A DNA stretch of 64,000 bases from positions 1 to 64,000 of the forward strand of contig NZ_QPJC01000006.1 of NCBI RefSeq assembly GCF_003337235.1, written 5' to 3'. The notes under the pieces are model-generated. The model worked only from the letters and a program-made list of their open reading frames with translations, made no database searches and was not told where the DNA came from. Each line of letters begins with the position of its first letter. The first letter of the stretch is position 1. Source of the DNA: Halopolyspora algeriensis. Lineage in GTDB: Bacteria > Actinomycetota > Actinomycetes > Mycobacteriales > Pseudonocardiaceae. Position numbers and translations under genes: made by a program. This document shows, in pieces, positions 54,871-63,270 of this stretch.

Positions 54871-57338
54871 CCGCGATACCCACGACGCCGGGAACGGAGC
54901 CGGAACTCGGCCGCGCCCGCAAGCGCAAGGAGGATGCCCGGCTGATCACCGGCAGCACGCGCTGGACCGACAACATGGCGCTGCCGGGAATGTTGCATCT
55001 GGCGGTGTTGCGCAGCCCGATCGCGCACGCGCGCATCGCCTCGATCGACGCCGACGAGGCCCGGCGGATGTCCGGGGTGCAGGCGGTGCTGACCGGCCGG
55101 GACCTTGCCGACGAACAGGGCAGCCTGCCGTGCGCGTGGCCGATCACCGAGGACATGAAGTCCCCGCAGGCCCCGCCGATGGCGGTCGACGAGGTGCACT
55201 TCGCCGGTGAGGTGGTGGCCGTGGTCGCCGCGCGCAGTGCCGCCGAGGCCCGGGATGCCCTGGATGCCATCGACGTCGACTACGAGGACCTGCCGGTGGT
55301 GCTGGACATGGAGTCCGCGCTGGCCGACGACTCGCCTCTGGTGCACTCCGACCTGGGAACCAACCGCAACGCCACCTGGACCTTCGATTCCGCCGAGGCG
55401 GGTACCGGCGGTGACGTGGAGCAGGCGCTGGCCGACGCCGAGGTGCGTGTCGAGCGGACGTTCCGCCAGCAGCGCCTGATCCCGGCGTTCATGGAGCCAC
55501 GCTCGGTGGTGGTCGACCCCACCGGCGAGCAGTTCACCATGTGGTCGGCCACGCAGGTGCCGCACATCCTGCGCACGATGCTGGCGATGACGCTGGGCGT
55601 GCCCGAGCAGAAGATCCGCGTGATCGCCCCCGACGTGGGAGGCGGTTTCGGTGGCAAGCTGCAGGTGACACCGGAGGAGGTCATCACCTTCCTGCTCGCC
55701 CGGCGGCTCGGTCGTCCGGTGAAGTGGACGGAGTCCCGCTCGGAGACGATGGTCTCCGCCCACCACGGTCGTGACCAGGTGCAGAAACTCGCACTGTCGG
55801 CTCGCCGGGACGGCACGGTCACCGGGCTGAAGGTCGAGCTCCTGGCGGACATGGGGGCCTACCTGCGACTGGTGTCCCCGGGCGTGCCGATCCTCGGCGC
55901 CCTGATGTTCAACTCGATCTACAAGTTCCCCGCCTACCACTTCACCTGCACGAACGTCTTCACGAACAAGACACCGACGGATGCCTACCGGGGCGCGGGC
56001 CGGCCGGAGGCCACCTTCGCCATCGAGCGGATGATGGACGAGCTCGCCGCCGAGCTGGACATGGACCCGCTCGAACTGCGCCGCAAGAACTGGATCGGCC
56101 GCGACGAGTTCCCGTTCACCACGATCGCCGGGCTGACCTACGACTCCGGTGATTACGAGGCCGCCACCGACCGGGCCCTGGAGCTGTTCGGCTACCGGCA
56201 GCTCCGCGAGGAGCAGGCACGGCGGCGGGAGCAGGGCGACACCGTGCAGCTCGGTATCGGTGTCTCGACCTTCACCGAGATGTGCGGCCTGGCACCGTCG
56301 CGGGTGCTCGGGTCCCTGTCCTACGGCGCAGGCGGTTGGGAGCACGCGCAGATCAGGGTGCTGCCGACCGGCAAGGTGGAAGTGGTCACGGGAGTCTCGC
56401 CCCACGGCCAGGGCCACGTCACGGCCTGGAGCCAGATCGTGGCCGAACGTCTGGGCGTGCCGTTCGACGATGTCGAGGTGCTGCACGGTGACACGCAGTC
56501 CTCGCCCCGCGGTCTGGACACCTACGGTTCGCGCTCCCTGGCGGTCGGCGGGGTCGCCGCCGTGCACGCTGCCGACAAGGTCATCGAGAAGGCGAAGACG
56601 ATCGCCGCGCACCTGCTGGAGTGCTCCGAGGACGACCTCGAATTCTCCGGTGGCAGGTTCGGCGTGCGGGGCACCGACCAGGGCACCGGCCTCGCCGATG
56701 TCGCGCTGGCCGCTTTCGCCGCACACGACCTGCCGGAGGGGATCGAGCCGAACCTCGACGCCGAGGCCTCGTTCGACCCGGAGAACTTCTCGTTCCCGCA
56801 CGGCACACACCTGTGCGCGACCGAGGTCGACACCGAGACCGGGGCGGTGCGCATCCGCTCCTACGTCTGCGTCGACGACGTCGGCACCGTGGTCAACCCG
56901 CTGATCGTCGAGGGACAGGTGCACGGTGGGCTGGCGCAGGGCATCGCACAGGCGCTGTACGAGGAGGCGGTGCACGACGAGGACGGCACGCTGACCACGG
57001 CCACGTTCGCCGATTACCTGGTGCCCTCGGCGGCCGATCTGCCGGAGTTCACCACCGATCGCACCGAGACACGGGCGACGTCGAATCCGCTGGGCGTCAA
57101 GGGTGTCGGTGAAGCGGGCACGATCGCGTCCACCCCCGCGGTGGTCAACGCCGTCGTCGACGCACTCCGGCCTCTCGGTGTCGACGACGTGGAGATGCCG
57201 TGCTCGCCGCAGCGGGTGTGGCGCGCGATCACGGGCACGCGGACGAGCTCGGACACGGCCGCGGAAGCCGGTGGCGGCTTGGGATCGATGGACACGGGTG
57301 GCGGTTTTGCCGCCGGTTCGCAGGGAGGTAGCAGGTGA
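54867..57338 (+). CDS. coxL: Form II CO dehydrogenase-like molybdopterin large subunit
   Basis: An 823-residue Moco-binding hydroxylase subunit. The active-site loop reads AYRGAGR (about residues 374-380), the form II signature, not the AYxCSFR motif of proven CO dehydrogenases (form I). Moco-binding segments include VGGGFGGK (about 255), [11 protein letters not shown] (about 512) and GVGEAGTI with the catalytic Glu (about 750). It probably oxidises CO poorly or not at all, and acts on an aldehyde, purine or other small molecule. The C-terminal 25 residues are Gly-rich. It overlaps coxS and coxM. Confidence 0.93.
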   Translation: MTAIPTTPGTEPELGRARKRKEDARLITGSTRWTDNMALPGMLHLAVLRSPIAHARIASIDADEARRMSGVQAVLTGRDLADEQGSLPCAWPITEDMKSPQAPPMAVDEVHFAGEVVAVVAARSAAEARDALDAIDVDYEDLPVVLDMESALADDSPLVHSDLGTNRNATWTFDSAEAGTGGDVEQALADAEVRVERTFRQQRLIPAFMEPRSVVVDPTGEQFTMWSATQVPHILRTMLAMTLGVPEQKIRVIAPDVGGGFGGKLQVTPEEVITFLLARRLGRPVKWTESRSETMVSAHHGRDQVQKLALSARRDGTVTGLKVELLADMGAYLRLVSPGVPILGALMFNSIYKFPAYHFTCTNVFTNKTPTDAYRGAGRPEATFAIERMMDELAAELDMDPLELRRKNWIGRDEFPFTTIAGLTYDSGDYEAATDRALELFGYRQLREEQARRREQGDTVQLGIGVSTFTEMCGLAPSRVLGSLSYGAGGWEHAQIRVLPTGKVEVVTGVSPHGQGHVTAWSQIVAERLGVPFDDVEVLHGDTQSSPRGLDTYGSRSLAVGGVAAVHAADKVIEKAKTIAAHLLECSEDDLEFSGGRFGVRGTDQGTGLADVALAAFAAHDLPEGIEPNLDAEASFDPENFSFPHGTHLCATEVDTETGAVRIRSYVCVDDVGTVVNPLIVEGQVHGGLAQGIAQALYEEAVHDEDGTLTTATFADYLVPSAADLPEFTTDRTETRATSNPLGVKGVGEAGTIASTPAVVNAVVDALRPLGVDDVEMPCSPQRVWRAITGTRTSSDTAAEAGGGLGSMDTGGGFAAGSQGGSR

Positions 57339-58189
57339 TTCCCGCATCGTTCGACTACATTGCCCCCACTACGGTGGAGGAAGCCATGGCCGCACTGGAC
57401 GAGGCGGGTGAGGACGCCAAGATTCTCGCGGGCGGCCAGAGCCTGCTGCCGGTGCTGCGGATGCGGCTGGCCGATCCGCGTCTGGTCGTCGACCTCGGCA
57501 GGGTCCCGGAGTTGCGAGGTGTTCGTCAGGAGGGTGACTCGCTGGTCATCGGCTCGATGACCAGCCACCACGAGGTGCTCGGTGATCCGCTGATCCGCGA
57601 GCACGCGAAACTGCTGGCACTGGCCACCCGCACGGTCGCCGACCCGCAGGTGCGGCATCGGGGAACCTTCGGTGGTTCCCTGGCCCATGCCGATCCGGCG
57701 GGGGATCTCCCCGCTCCGGCACTGGCGCTGGAAGCGGACATGGTGATCGCAGGCTCCTCCGGGCGCCGCGTGGTCCCCGCTTCCGAGTTCTTCGTGGATT
57801 ACTTCACGACCGCCCTGCAGCCCAACGAGCTGCTGGTCGAGGTGCGCATGCCGCACTGGACCGGGTGGGGTGCCCACTACGAGAAGTTCAACCGGGTGGC
57901 TCAGGCGTGGTCGGTGGTCGGTGTGGCCGCCGCCGTGCGCACCGAGGGAGGGGCGATCGCCGAGGCCAGGGTCGGGCTGACCAACATGGGTCCGACTCCC
58001 GTGCGCGCCACGGGGGTCGAACAGGCACTTCTCGGCAGGCCCGCCACATCGGAGACGATCCGGGAAGCGGCCCGGCATGCTGCCGAGGGCACCAGCCCGA
58101 CCAGCGATGCCAGCGCCGATGTCGATTACCGCGAGCACCTCGCCGAGGTGTTGACCGGGAGGGCGCTGACCACAGCCGCCGGTGCATAG
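57335..58189 (+). CDS. coxM: CO dehydrogenase-like medium subunit, FAD-binding
   Basis: A 284-residue FAD subunit. FAD contacts are in AGGQSLLPVLRMRLA (about residue 32) and VRHRGTFGGSLAHADPAGD (about 107), with the C-terminal CO_deh_flav_C domain after residue 175. GTG 57335 overlaps the coxL stop as GTGA. It accepts electrons from coxS and passes them to quinone or another acceptor. Together the three genes give the S2M2L2 enzyme. Confidence 0.94.
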   Translation: MIPASFDYIAPTTVEEAMAALDEAGEDAKILAGGQSLLPVLRMRLADPRLVVDLGRVPELRGVRQEGDSLVIGSMTSHHEVLGDPLIREHAKLLALATRTVADPQVRHRGTFGGSLAHADPAGDLPAPALALEADMVIAGSSGRRVVPASEFFVDYFTTALQPNELLVEVRMPHWTGWGAHYEKFNRVAQAWSVVGVAAAVRTEGGAIAEARVGLTNMGPTPVRATGVEQALLGRPATSETIREAARHAAEGTSPTSDASADVDYREHLAEVLTGRALTTAAGA

Positions 58190-58194
58190 GGAGT

Positions 58195-58341
58195 GTGCGG
58201 ATTGACTTGCGTGGGTGCAGGCAGCGGAACACCCGCAGCGGTGCCGGTTGCTTCCGTGGGTGCAAGCGGCTGACGCCGCTCACCCGGCATCCGACATGGC
58301 CGCCGACAGGCCGCTGCCTCTCTTCGCATCAATCCGCGCAC
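58195..58341. repeat. Intercistronic repeat element between coxM and coxG
   Basis: The 185-base gap is bounded by GCGGATTGA (58197-58205) and its inverse TCAATCCGC (58329-58337), each flanked by GT/AC-type bases. Inside is an imperfect direct repeat around CGTGGGTGCA (about 58210 and 58255). GTGTGCGGATTG also occurs at about 28866, near the thiG/FUSC junction. It looks like a small mobile or dispersed repeat, not a gene. Confidence 0.45.
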
Positions 58342-58374
58342 CCTCGAGGAACGCGTGTCTGAGGAGGATCACCA

Positions 58375-59136
58375 GTGCAGATGCAACACCACTTCACGGT
58401 CCCCGCGCCGGTGGAGGTGGCCTGGCCGGCGTTGCTCGACGTCGAGGGGGTCGCCCCGTGCATGCCGGGTGCCACCCTCACCAAGGTCGAGGGCAACGAG
58501 TTCGGTGGTTCGGTCAAGGTCAAGCTCGGTCCGATTTCCCTGTTGTACAAGGGATCGGGCACGTTCACCGAGATCGACCCCGAGGCGCATCGGGTGGTGA
58601 TCGAGGCCAGCGGCAAGGATTCGCGTGGCAACGGAACCGCTGCCGCCACGGTCACGGCGGTGCTTTCTCCCGAGAGCGGGAGCACCTCCGTGACCGTGGA
58701 CACCGACCTGAAGGTCACCGGGAAACCGGCCCAGTTCGGGCGCGGCCTGATCTCCGAGGTGGGCAGCAAGATCATCGGACAGTTCGCTGATTGCCTGTCC
58801 GAGCGGCTCTCCGGACGGGAGCAGGCCGAGGAGCGGGCGGTCAGCGAGCAGGTCGGCGCGGAGTCGACACTTGATCAATCGGCTTTCGTCGAGCAGGAGG
58901 CCTCGGGTGCGGGGACGCCCGAGGCGGTAACGCCTCGACCGGAGCCGGTGCAGGCCGAGCCGGAAACCGCCAAGGCGGGGGCGAATACCTGGCGGGTCAC
59001 CGCACCGGATGACCGGGAGGCGATCGATCTGCTGGATACCGCGGGCGCTCCGGTCCTCAAGCGCCTCGCCCCCGTGGCGGCGGCCCTTGCCGTGGTGGCC
59101 GCCGTGGTGCTGCTGCGGCGCCGCAGGCGCCGATAG
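58375..59136 (+). CDS. coxG: CoxG-like SRPBCC protein with C-terminal membrane anchor
   Basis: A 253-residue protein. Residues 1-150 form a CoxG/SRPBCC fold (FTVPAPVEVAWPALLDVEGV, CMPGATL). A Glu/Ala/Pro-rich linker (150-215) leads to one C-terminal transmembrane helix (about 228-248) closed by a run of Arg. CoxG proteins are reported to tether CO dehydrogenase to the membrane and carry quinone in the SRPBCC pocket, which fits this design. GTG 58375 follows GAGGAGG. It ends the cox cluster and is followed by a terminator hairpin. Confidence 0.9.
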   Translation: MQMQHHFTVPAPVEVAWPALLDVEGVAPCMPGATLTKVEGNEFGGSVKVKLGPISLLYKGSGTFTEIDPEAHRVVIEASGKDSRGNGTAAATVTAVLSPESGSTSVTVDTDLKVTGKPAQFGRGLISEVGSKIIGQFADCLSERLSGREQAEERAVSEQVGAESTLDQSAFVEQEASGAGTPEAVTPRPEPVQAEPETAKAGANTWRVTAPDDREAIDLLDTAGAPVLKRLAPVAAALAVVAAVVLLRRRRRR

Positions 59137-59149
59137 ATCGGCAGGGAGT

Positions 59150-59175
59150 CGTGCGGGTGGCGTGGGACCCGCACG
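59150..59175. terminator. Hairpin between coxG and menC
   Basis: CGTGCGGGT and ACCCGCACG form a perfect 9-pair stem with an 8-base loop, 14 bases past the coxG stop and just before the convergent menC end. Confidence 0.68.
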
Positions 59176-59179
59176 GCAC

Positions 59180-60166
59180 TCACCCCAGCGCGTGCACCCG
59201 GCGCAGTCGGTCGAGCCAGCGGCGCTGGGTGCTCGCCGAAGGGGTGGCCGCCGCGACGCGCACCGGGTCGGGTTCGGGGGCACGCCGGGGTACCGGAAGG
59301 TGACCGCCGGACGGCAACAGCGAATCGGCGACGGTATCGCCGCCGAGCAGCGACACCGTGCCCAGACCGCAGGCGAACGGCAGCTCCGGCAACGAGCCCG
59401 CCAGGGCGAGCTGGGCGGACAGGCCGACGCTGCTTTCCAGGGCGGAGGAGACGACGCAGGGCAGGCCGCAGGCTTCGGCAACCTGCAGTGCGCGGCGAAC
59501 ACCGCCGAGCGGCGCCACCTTCAGCACGGCGACATCCGCCGCCTCCGCGACGGCCACGCGCAGCGGGTCCTCGGCGCGGCGGATGGACTCGTCGGCGGCG
59601 ATACGCACGTCGACACGCCGCCGCACGGCGGCGAGCTCCTCGACGGTGGCGCAGGGCTGCTCGACGTACTCGAGCCCGTGCGCGGCGCGGTCGAGCTCCT
59701 TGATGCGTGTCACCGCTTCGTCGACATCCCAGGCGGCGTTGGCGTCGACGCGCACGGCACCGGAGGCCCCGAGCGCCTCCCGCACGGCGGTGACACGGTC
59801 GGTGTCGTCGCCGGGTGTCTGCCCGGCCTCGGCGACCTTCACCTTCGCCGTGGAGCAGCCGGAGGCAGCGGCGATCTCGTACGCCCTGTTCGGGGTGACC
59901 GCCGGGACGGTGCAGTTGACCGGGATCTCCTCGCGTACCGGCTCCGGCCAGGCACCCGCGCAGGCTTCCAGTGCCGCATCGAGCCAGGGCACGGATTCGG
60001 TGTCGGAGTAGTCCTCGAAAGCGCAGAACTCGCCCCAGCCTGCAGGACCGCTCAGCAGGATGCCCTCGCGCACGGTGAGACCGCGGAAGCGGGTCCGCAT
60101 CGGCAGTGCGTACACCCGCACGGCGTCCAGCTCCGTCAATGCGATCCTGTCTGTGCTCGGGCTCAT
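59180..60166 (-). CDS. menC: o-Succinylbenzoate synthase
   Basis: A 328-residue enolase-superfamily enzyme of menaquinone synthesis. The catalytic set is in place: KxK in TAKVKVAE, metal ligands Asp in VDANAAWD, Glu in EYVEQP and Asp in IAADES, and the second Lys in VLKVAPLGG. ATG 60166 is chosen for the compact family start. It lies downstream of a MazF-type toxin gene on the same strand with a 47-base gap, without other men genes nearby. Menaquinone would be the electron acceptor for the cox enzyme, though the position may be coincidence. Confidence 0.93.
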   Translation of the reverse strand: MSPSTDRIALTELDAVRVYALPMRTRFRGLTVREGILLSGPAGWGEFCAFEDYSDTESVPWLDAALEACAGAWPEPVREEIPVNCTVPAVTPNRAYEIAAASGCSTAKVKVAEAGQTPGDDTDRVTAVREALGASGAVRVDANAAWDVDEAVTRIKELDRAAHGLEYVEQPCATVEELAAVRRRVDVRIAADESIRRAEDPLRVAVAEAADVAVLKVAPLGGVRRALQVAEACGLPCVVSSALESSVGLSAQLALAGSLPELPFACGLGTVSLLGGDTVADSLLPSGGHLPVPRRAPEPDPVRVAAATPSASTQRRWLDRLRRVHALG

Positions 60167-60213
60167 GCCCCGATCCTGGCACGTCCGTGCCGGCACGGCC
60201 GCATCAGCGAATG

Positions 60214-60534
60214 TCAGAAGAGGCCGAGTATGAGACGCAGCGCCTGATCGACTTCGTGCTGTTCGTCGACGCTGAGCCGCCCGACCTTGCGTCCCAGCCG
60301 CTTTTCGGCATCGATCGCCTGTAGTTGCTCGACGAGGACGCGGGTACGGCGGCCACCCAGTTCGATCACCGGGTGAAAGGAACTTTCCCAGGATCCGGTG
60401 CTCGTGGGTGCGGCCACAACGGTCGCGAGTTGCTGCAGTGAGTCCGATTGCAGCGCGATGGCGTAACGCTTTCCTTTTTGCTCGCGGCCCTGCGCGTGTG
60501 GGTTCGCGCGAAGTTCGTAGATATCACCACGCAT
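60214..60534 (-). CDS. mazF: MazF/PemK-family endoribonuclease toxin
   Basis: A 106-residue toxin of the MazF fold. RGDIYEL at the start, the basic loop GREQKGKRYAIALQSD, and the conserved ST in APTSTGSW plus VLVEQLQAID fit sequence-specific mRNA interferases. The start ATG 60534 lies inside the end of the antitoxin gene, so the two are coupled; GTG 60543 is an alternative. The cleavage sequence cannot be read from the protein. Confidence 0.9.
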   Translation of the reverse strand: MRGDIYELRANPHAQGREQKGKRYAIALQSDSLQQLATVVAAPTSTGSWESSFHPVIELGGRRTRVLVEQLQAIDAEKRLGRKVGRLSVDEQHEVDQALRLILGLF

Positions 60535-60757
60535 CTTCGGCACCCATGTCCGCGCGTGCTGCCTGTACTTCAGCCCGGTAATCGGAGTTGTCTCGCAACG
60601 CCTCCGCGTCCTCGCGAAGGCGCGCGTACGCTGCCTGCCGATATGCCTCGTGGATCGCGCTCACGATGGCCGCGTTGCGGGACCGGCCGTCGGCGGTGAG
60701 TACTGCGAGTTCTTCTTCGGTTTCGCTGTCGACTCTGATGCTGAGTGTTGCGGACAT
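60524..60757 (-). CDS. Ribbon-helix-helix antitoxin for the MazF-type toxin
   Basis: A 77-residue protein with a ribbon-helix-helix head (LSIRVDSETEEELAVL, NAAIVSAIHEAYRQAA) and an acidic C-terminal tail (ADMGAEDAW) for toxin binding. ATG 60757 starts the RHH strand; the upstream in-frame MCYING codons lie in the AT-rich promoter area. It overlaps the toxin gene by 11 bases. It would repress its own promoter. Confidence 0.85.
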   Translation of the reverse strand: MSATLSIRVDSETEEELAVLTADGRSRNAAIVSAIHEAYRQAAYARLREDAEALRDNSDYRAEVQAARADMGAEDAW

Positions 60758-60812
60758 ACCATTAATGTAGCACAATCAGTGGTTGAAATCGTATTGCACG
60801 AGTGCCACCACC

Positions 60813-61409
60813 TCAGGCGACGCTGGGGCGTCCGAGGTCGAAGACGTCGACCTCGAACCGCGACCACTGCTGCCGCAGCGCGGAAACCCCGCTGTCGAGC
60901 GCGAAGTTGATCTCGCCCAGCGTCACGGGCAGCAGGGTGAACACCTGGAGCTGCTCGACGCCGTCCGCATCGGTGAACCGGGTGAACTCCGCCGGAAACA
61001 ACGGGTGCCCGCTGGTGAGCACACCGTGGAACTCCGTGTTCGCCAGCAGGGGCTCCTCATTGGGGATGACCTGATCGGGAACCACGTGGGTACCCATGTT
61101 CACGAGAAGCTGGGCGGTGAGATCGACCAGGTACCGCGCGGCTTCGGCCTGCTCCCGATACACGGTGCAGGCCAGCTCCTGGGCCGGCTCGGCGCCGATC
61201 GGCTGGAACCGCAGACCCGAGCTGATGACCGTGGTCAGGTGGTATTCCTCGCGCTGGAAGAACACCAGGCCGTAGCCACGGTTGTCACCGCGCACGTTCG
61301 GTGGTTCGGCCCCGCTGGGCGTGCCCGCGTAATACTCGAGGTTCTCGGCAAGCCCGACGAACCGGTGCGCGCCGCCCCCCGTCGCGATTTCCTGTTTCTC
61401 GGCGCTCAT
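60813..61409 (-). CDS. SUFU-domain protein, copy 2
   Basis: A 198-residue protein related to the SUFU-domain protein at 50201-50758. Shared features are the NRGYGLVFF strand, SGLRF turn, helix with ARYLVDLTAQLL and the end TDADGVEQLQVFTLLPVTLGEINFA. It starts with ATG 61409 behind CGGGAGAG and lies 97 bases after XPB and 55 bases before the antitoxin gene on the same strand. Function unknown; polymorphic-toxin immunity or protein binding is possible. Confidence 0.68.
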   Translation of the reverse strand: MSAEKQEIATGGGAHRFVGLAENLEYYAGTPSGAEPPNVRGDNRGYGLVFFQREEYHLTTVISSGLRFQPIGAEPAQELACTVYREQAEAARYLVDLTAQLLVNMGTHVVPDQVIPNEEPLLANTEFHGVLTSGHPLFPAEFTRFTDADGVEQLQVFTLLPVTLGEINFALDSGVSALRQQWSRFEVDVFDLGRPSVA

Positions 61410-61506
61410 CTGCTCTCCCGTGCTCCATGTGCTCGCTGCCACCGTATCCGGTCGGTGGAGCGTGTCCGGAGGGCTTTCGGACACGTCCGGCGCGAGTCGA
61501 GCGATC

Positions 61507-63174
61507 CTATTCTCGGCCGGTGTCGGGAACGGCGGGTCCGAGCAGGTCGTCGGAGTCGACGATGTGGTAGGCGTAACCCTGTTCGGCGAGGAAGCGTTGC
61601 CGGTGAGCGGCGTAGTCGGTGTCGAGGGTGTCGCGGGAGACGACGGAGTAGAAGTGGGCCTGCTTGCGATCGGACTTGGGCCGCAGCAACCGCCCCAGCC
61701 GCTGCGCTTCCTCCTGGCGTGACCCGAAGGTGCCCGATACCTGCACGGCCACCGAAGCCTCGGGCAGGTCGATGGAGAAGTTGGCGACCTTCGACACCAC
61801 CAGCCGGTTGATCTCGCCGCGCCGGAAGGCCTCGTAGAGTGCCTCGCGTTCCTTGTTCCTCGTGGAACCCTCGACGATCGAGGCGTCCAGGGCTTCGCCG
61901 AGTTCGTGCAACTGCTCCAGGTAGGCACCGATGACCAGGGCGGGTTCGCCGGGGTGGCGGTCGAGGATCGCCTGGACGACCGGTGCCTTGGTGTGCGCGG
62001 TGGAGCACACCTTGTAGCGCTCCTCGGACTCGGAGGTCGCATACGACAGGCGCTCGTTGTCGGTGAGCGTGACCCGCACCTCCACGCATTCGGCAGGGGC
62101 GATCCAGCCCTGCGACTCGATGTCCTTCCACGGCGCGTCGTAGCGCTTGGGGCCGATCAGGGAGAACACGTCGCCCTCGCGGCCGTCCTCGCGCACCAGT
62201 GTCGCGGTCAGGCCGAGCCGCCGCCGTGACTGCAGGTCGGCGGTCATCCGGAACACGGGGGCGGGTAGCAGGTGCACCTCGTCGTAGATGATCAGTCCCC
62301 AGTCGCGGGAGTCGAACAGATCCAGGTGCTTGTACTCGCCTTTGGATTTGCGGGTGATGACCTGGTACGTCGCGATGGTGATCGGACGGATCTCCTTTTT
62401 CTCCCCGGAGTACTCGCCGATCTCGTCTTCGGTCAGCGAGGTGCGTTCGACGAGTTCGCGCTTCCACTGCCTGCCCGCCACGGTGTTGGTGACCAGGATC
62501 AGCGTGGTCGCCTGGGCCTCGGCCATCGCCGCTGCCCCGACGAGTGTCTTACCCGCGCCGCAGGGCAGCACGACGACGCCGGAGCCGCCCGCCCAGAACG
62601 ATTGCACGGCCTGGCGCTGGTAGTCGCGCAGTTGCCAGCCGTTTTCCTCCAGCGCGATCGCGTGCGCCTCACCGTCGACGTATCCGGCGAGGTCCTCGGC
62701 GGGCCAGCCGAGCTTGAGCAGCGCCTGCTTGAGCCGGCCGCGCTCGCTCGGGTGCACCACGACGGTGTCGTCGTCGATGCGCTCCCCCAGCATCGGCTTG
62801 ATCTTCTTGCTGCGCAGCACCTCTTCGAGGACCGCGCGATCCCGGGACAGCAGCACGAGTCCGTGCGCCGGATCGTTGGACAGTTCCAGCCGGCCGAAGC
62901 GGCCCATCGTCTCGGTGATGTCGACCAGCAGCGGCTGCGGCACCGGGTAGCGGGAGTGCGTGACCAGCGCGTCGACGACCTGCTCCGGATCGTGCCCGGC
63001 GGCGCGGGCGTTCCACAGCGCCAGCGGCGTGATCCGGTAGGTGTGTACGTGCTCCGGGGCCCGTTCGAGTTCGGCGAACGGGGCGATGGCGGTGCGTGCG
63101 TCGTCGGCTTGAGCGTGGTCGACCTCGAGCAGCACGGTCTTGTCCGACTGGACGATGAGAGGTCCGTCAGTCAC
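61507..63174 (-). CDS. XPB-type DNA repair helicase
   Basis: A 555-residue superfamily 2 helicase. An N-terminal XPB-specific region (about 1-180) is followed by the helicase core: Walker A LPCGAGKTLVGAAA (about 207), DEVHLL (about 305), LTATLVREDGREGDV and the C-terminal RQEEAQRLGRLLRPKSD (motif VI). Actinobacterial XPB unwinds DNA 3'-5' and is thought to act in repair. GTG 63174 follows GCGAGGAG; a few upstream codons are not conserved. It resembles Rv0861c. Confidence 0.95.
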   Translation of the reverse strand: MTDGPLIVQSDKTVLLEVDHAQADDARTAIAPFAELERAPEHVHTYRITPLALWNARAAGHDPEQVVDALVTHSRYPVPQPLLVDITETMGRFGRLELSNDPAHGLVLLSRDRAVLEEVLRSKKIKPMLGERIDDDTVVVHPSERGRLKQALLKLGWPAEDLAGYVDGEAHAIALEENGWQLRDYQRQAVQSFWAGGSGVVVLPCGAGKTLVGAAAMAEAQATTLILVTNTVAGRQWKRELVERTSLTEDEIGEYSGEKKEIRPITIATYQVITRKSKGEYKHLDLFDSRDWGLIIYDEVHLLPAPVFRMTADLQSRRRLGLTATLVREDGREGDVFSLIGPKRYDAPWKDIESQGWIAPAECVEVRVTLTDNERLSYATSESEERYKVCSTAHTKAPVVQAILDRHPGEPALVIGAYLEQLHELGEALDASIVEGSTRNKEREALYEAFRRGEINRLVVSKVANFSIDLPEASVAVQVSGTFGSRQEEAQRLGRLLRPKSDRKQAHFYSVVSRDTLDTDYAAHRQRFLAEQGYAYHIVDSDDLLGPAVPDTGRE

Positions 63175-63270
63175 GGGGCAGACTCCTCGCAAGGGCGGGC
63201 TGGTCCGGTTCAGAGGTGGCGGGCACCGTTGGCGCCAACGGCTGCGCAGCCGTCCAGTATTCCACCGTCC

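Noticed and set aside
54858..57347. An 829-codon open frame antisense to coxL
   Set aside because: coxL has every family motif in the plus frame; the antisense product is Arg/His/Gly-rich with no domain.
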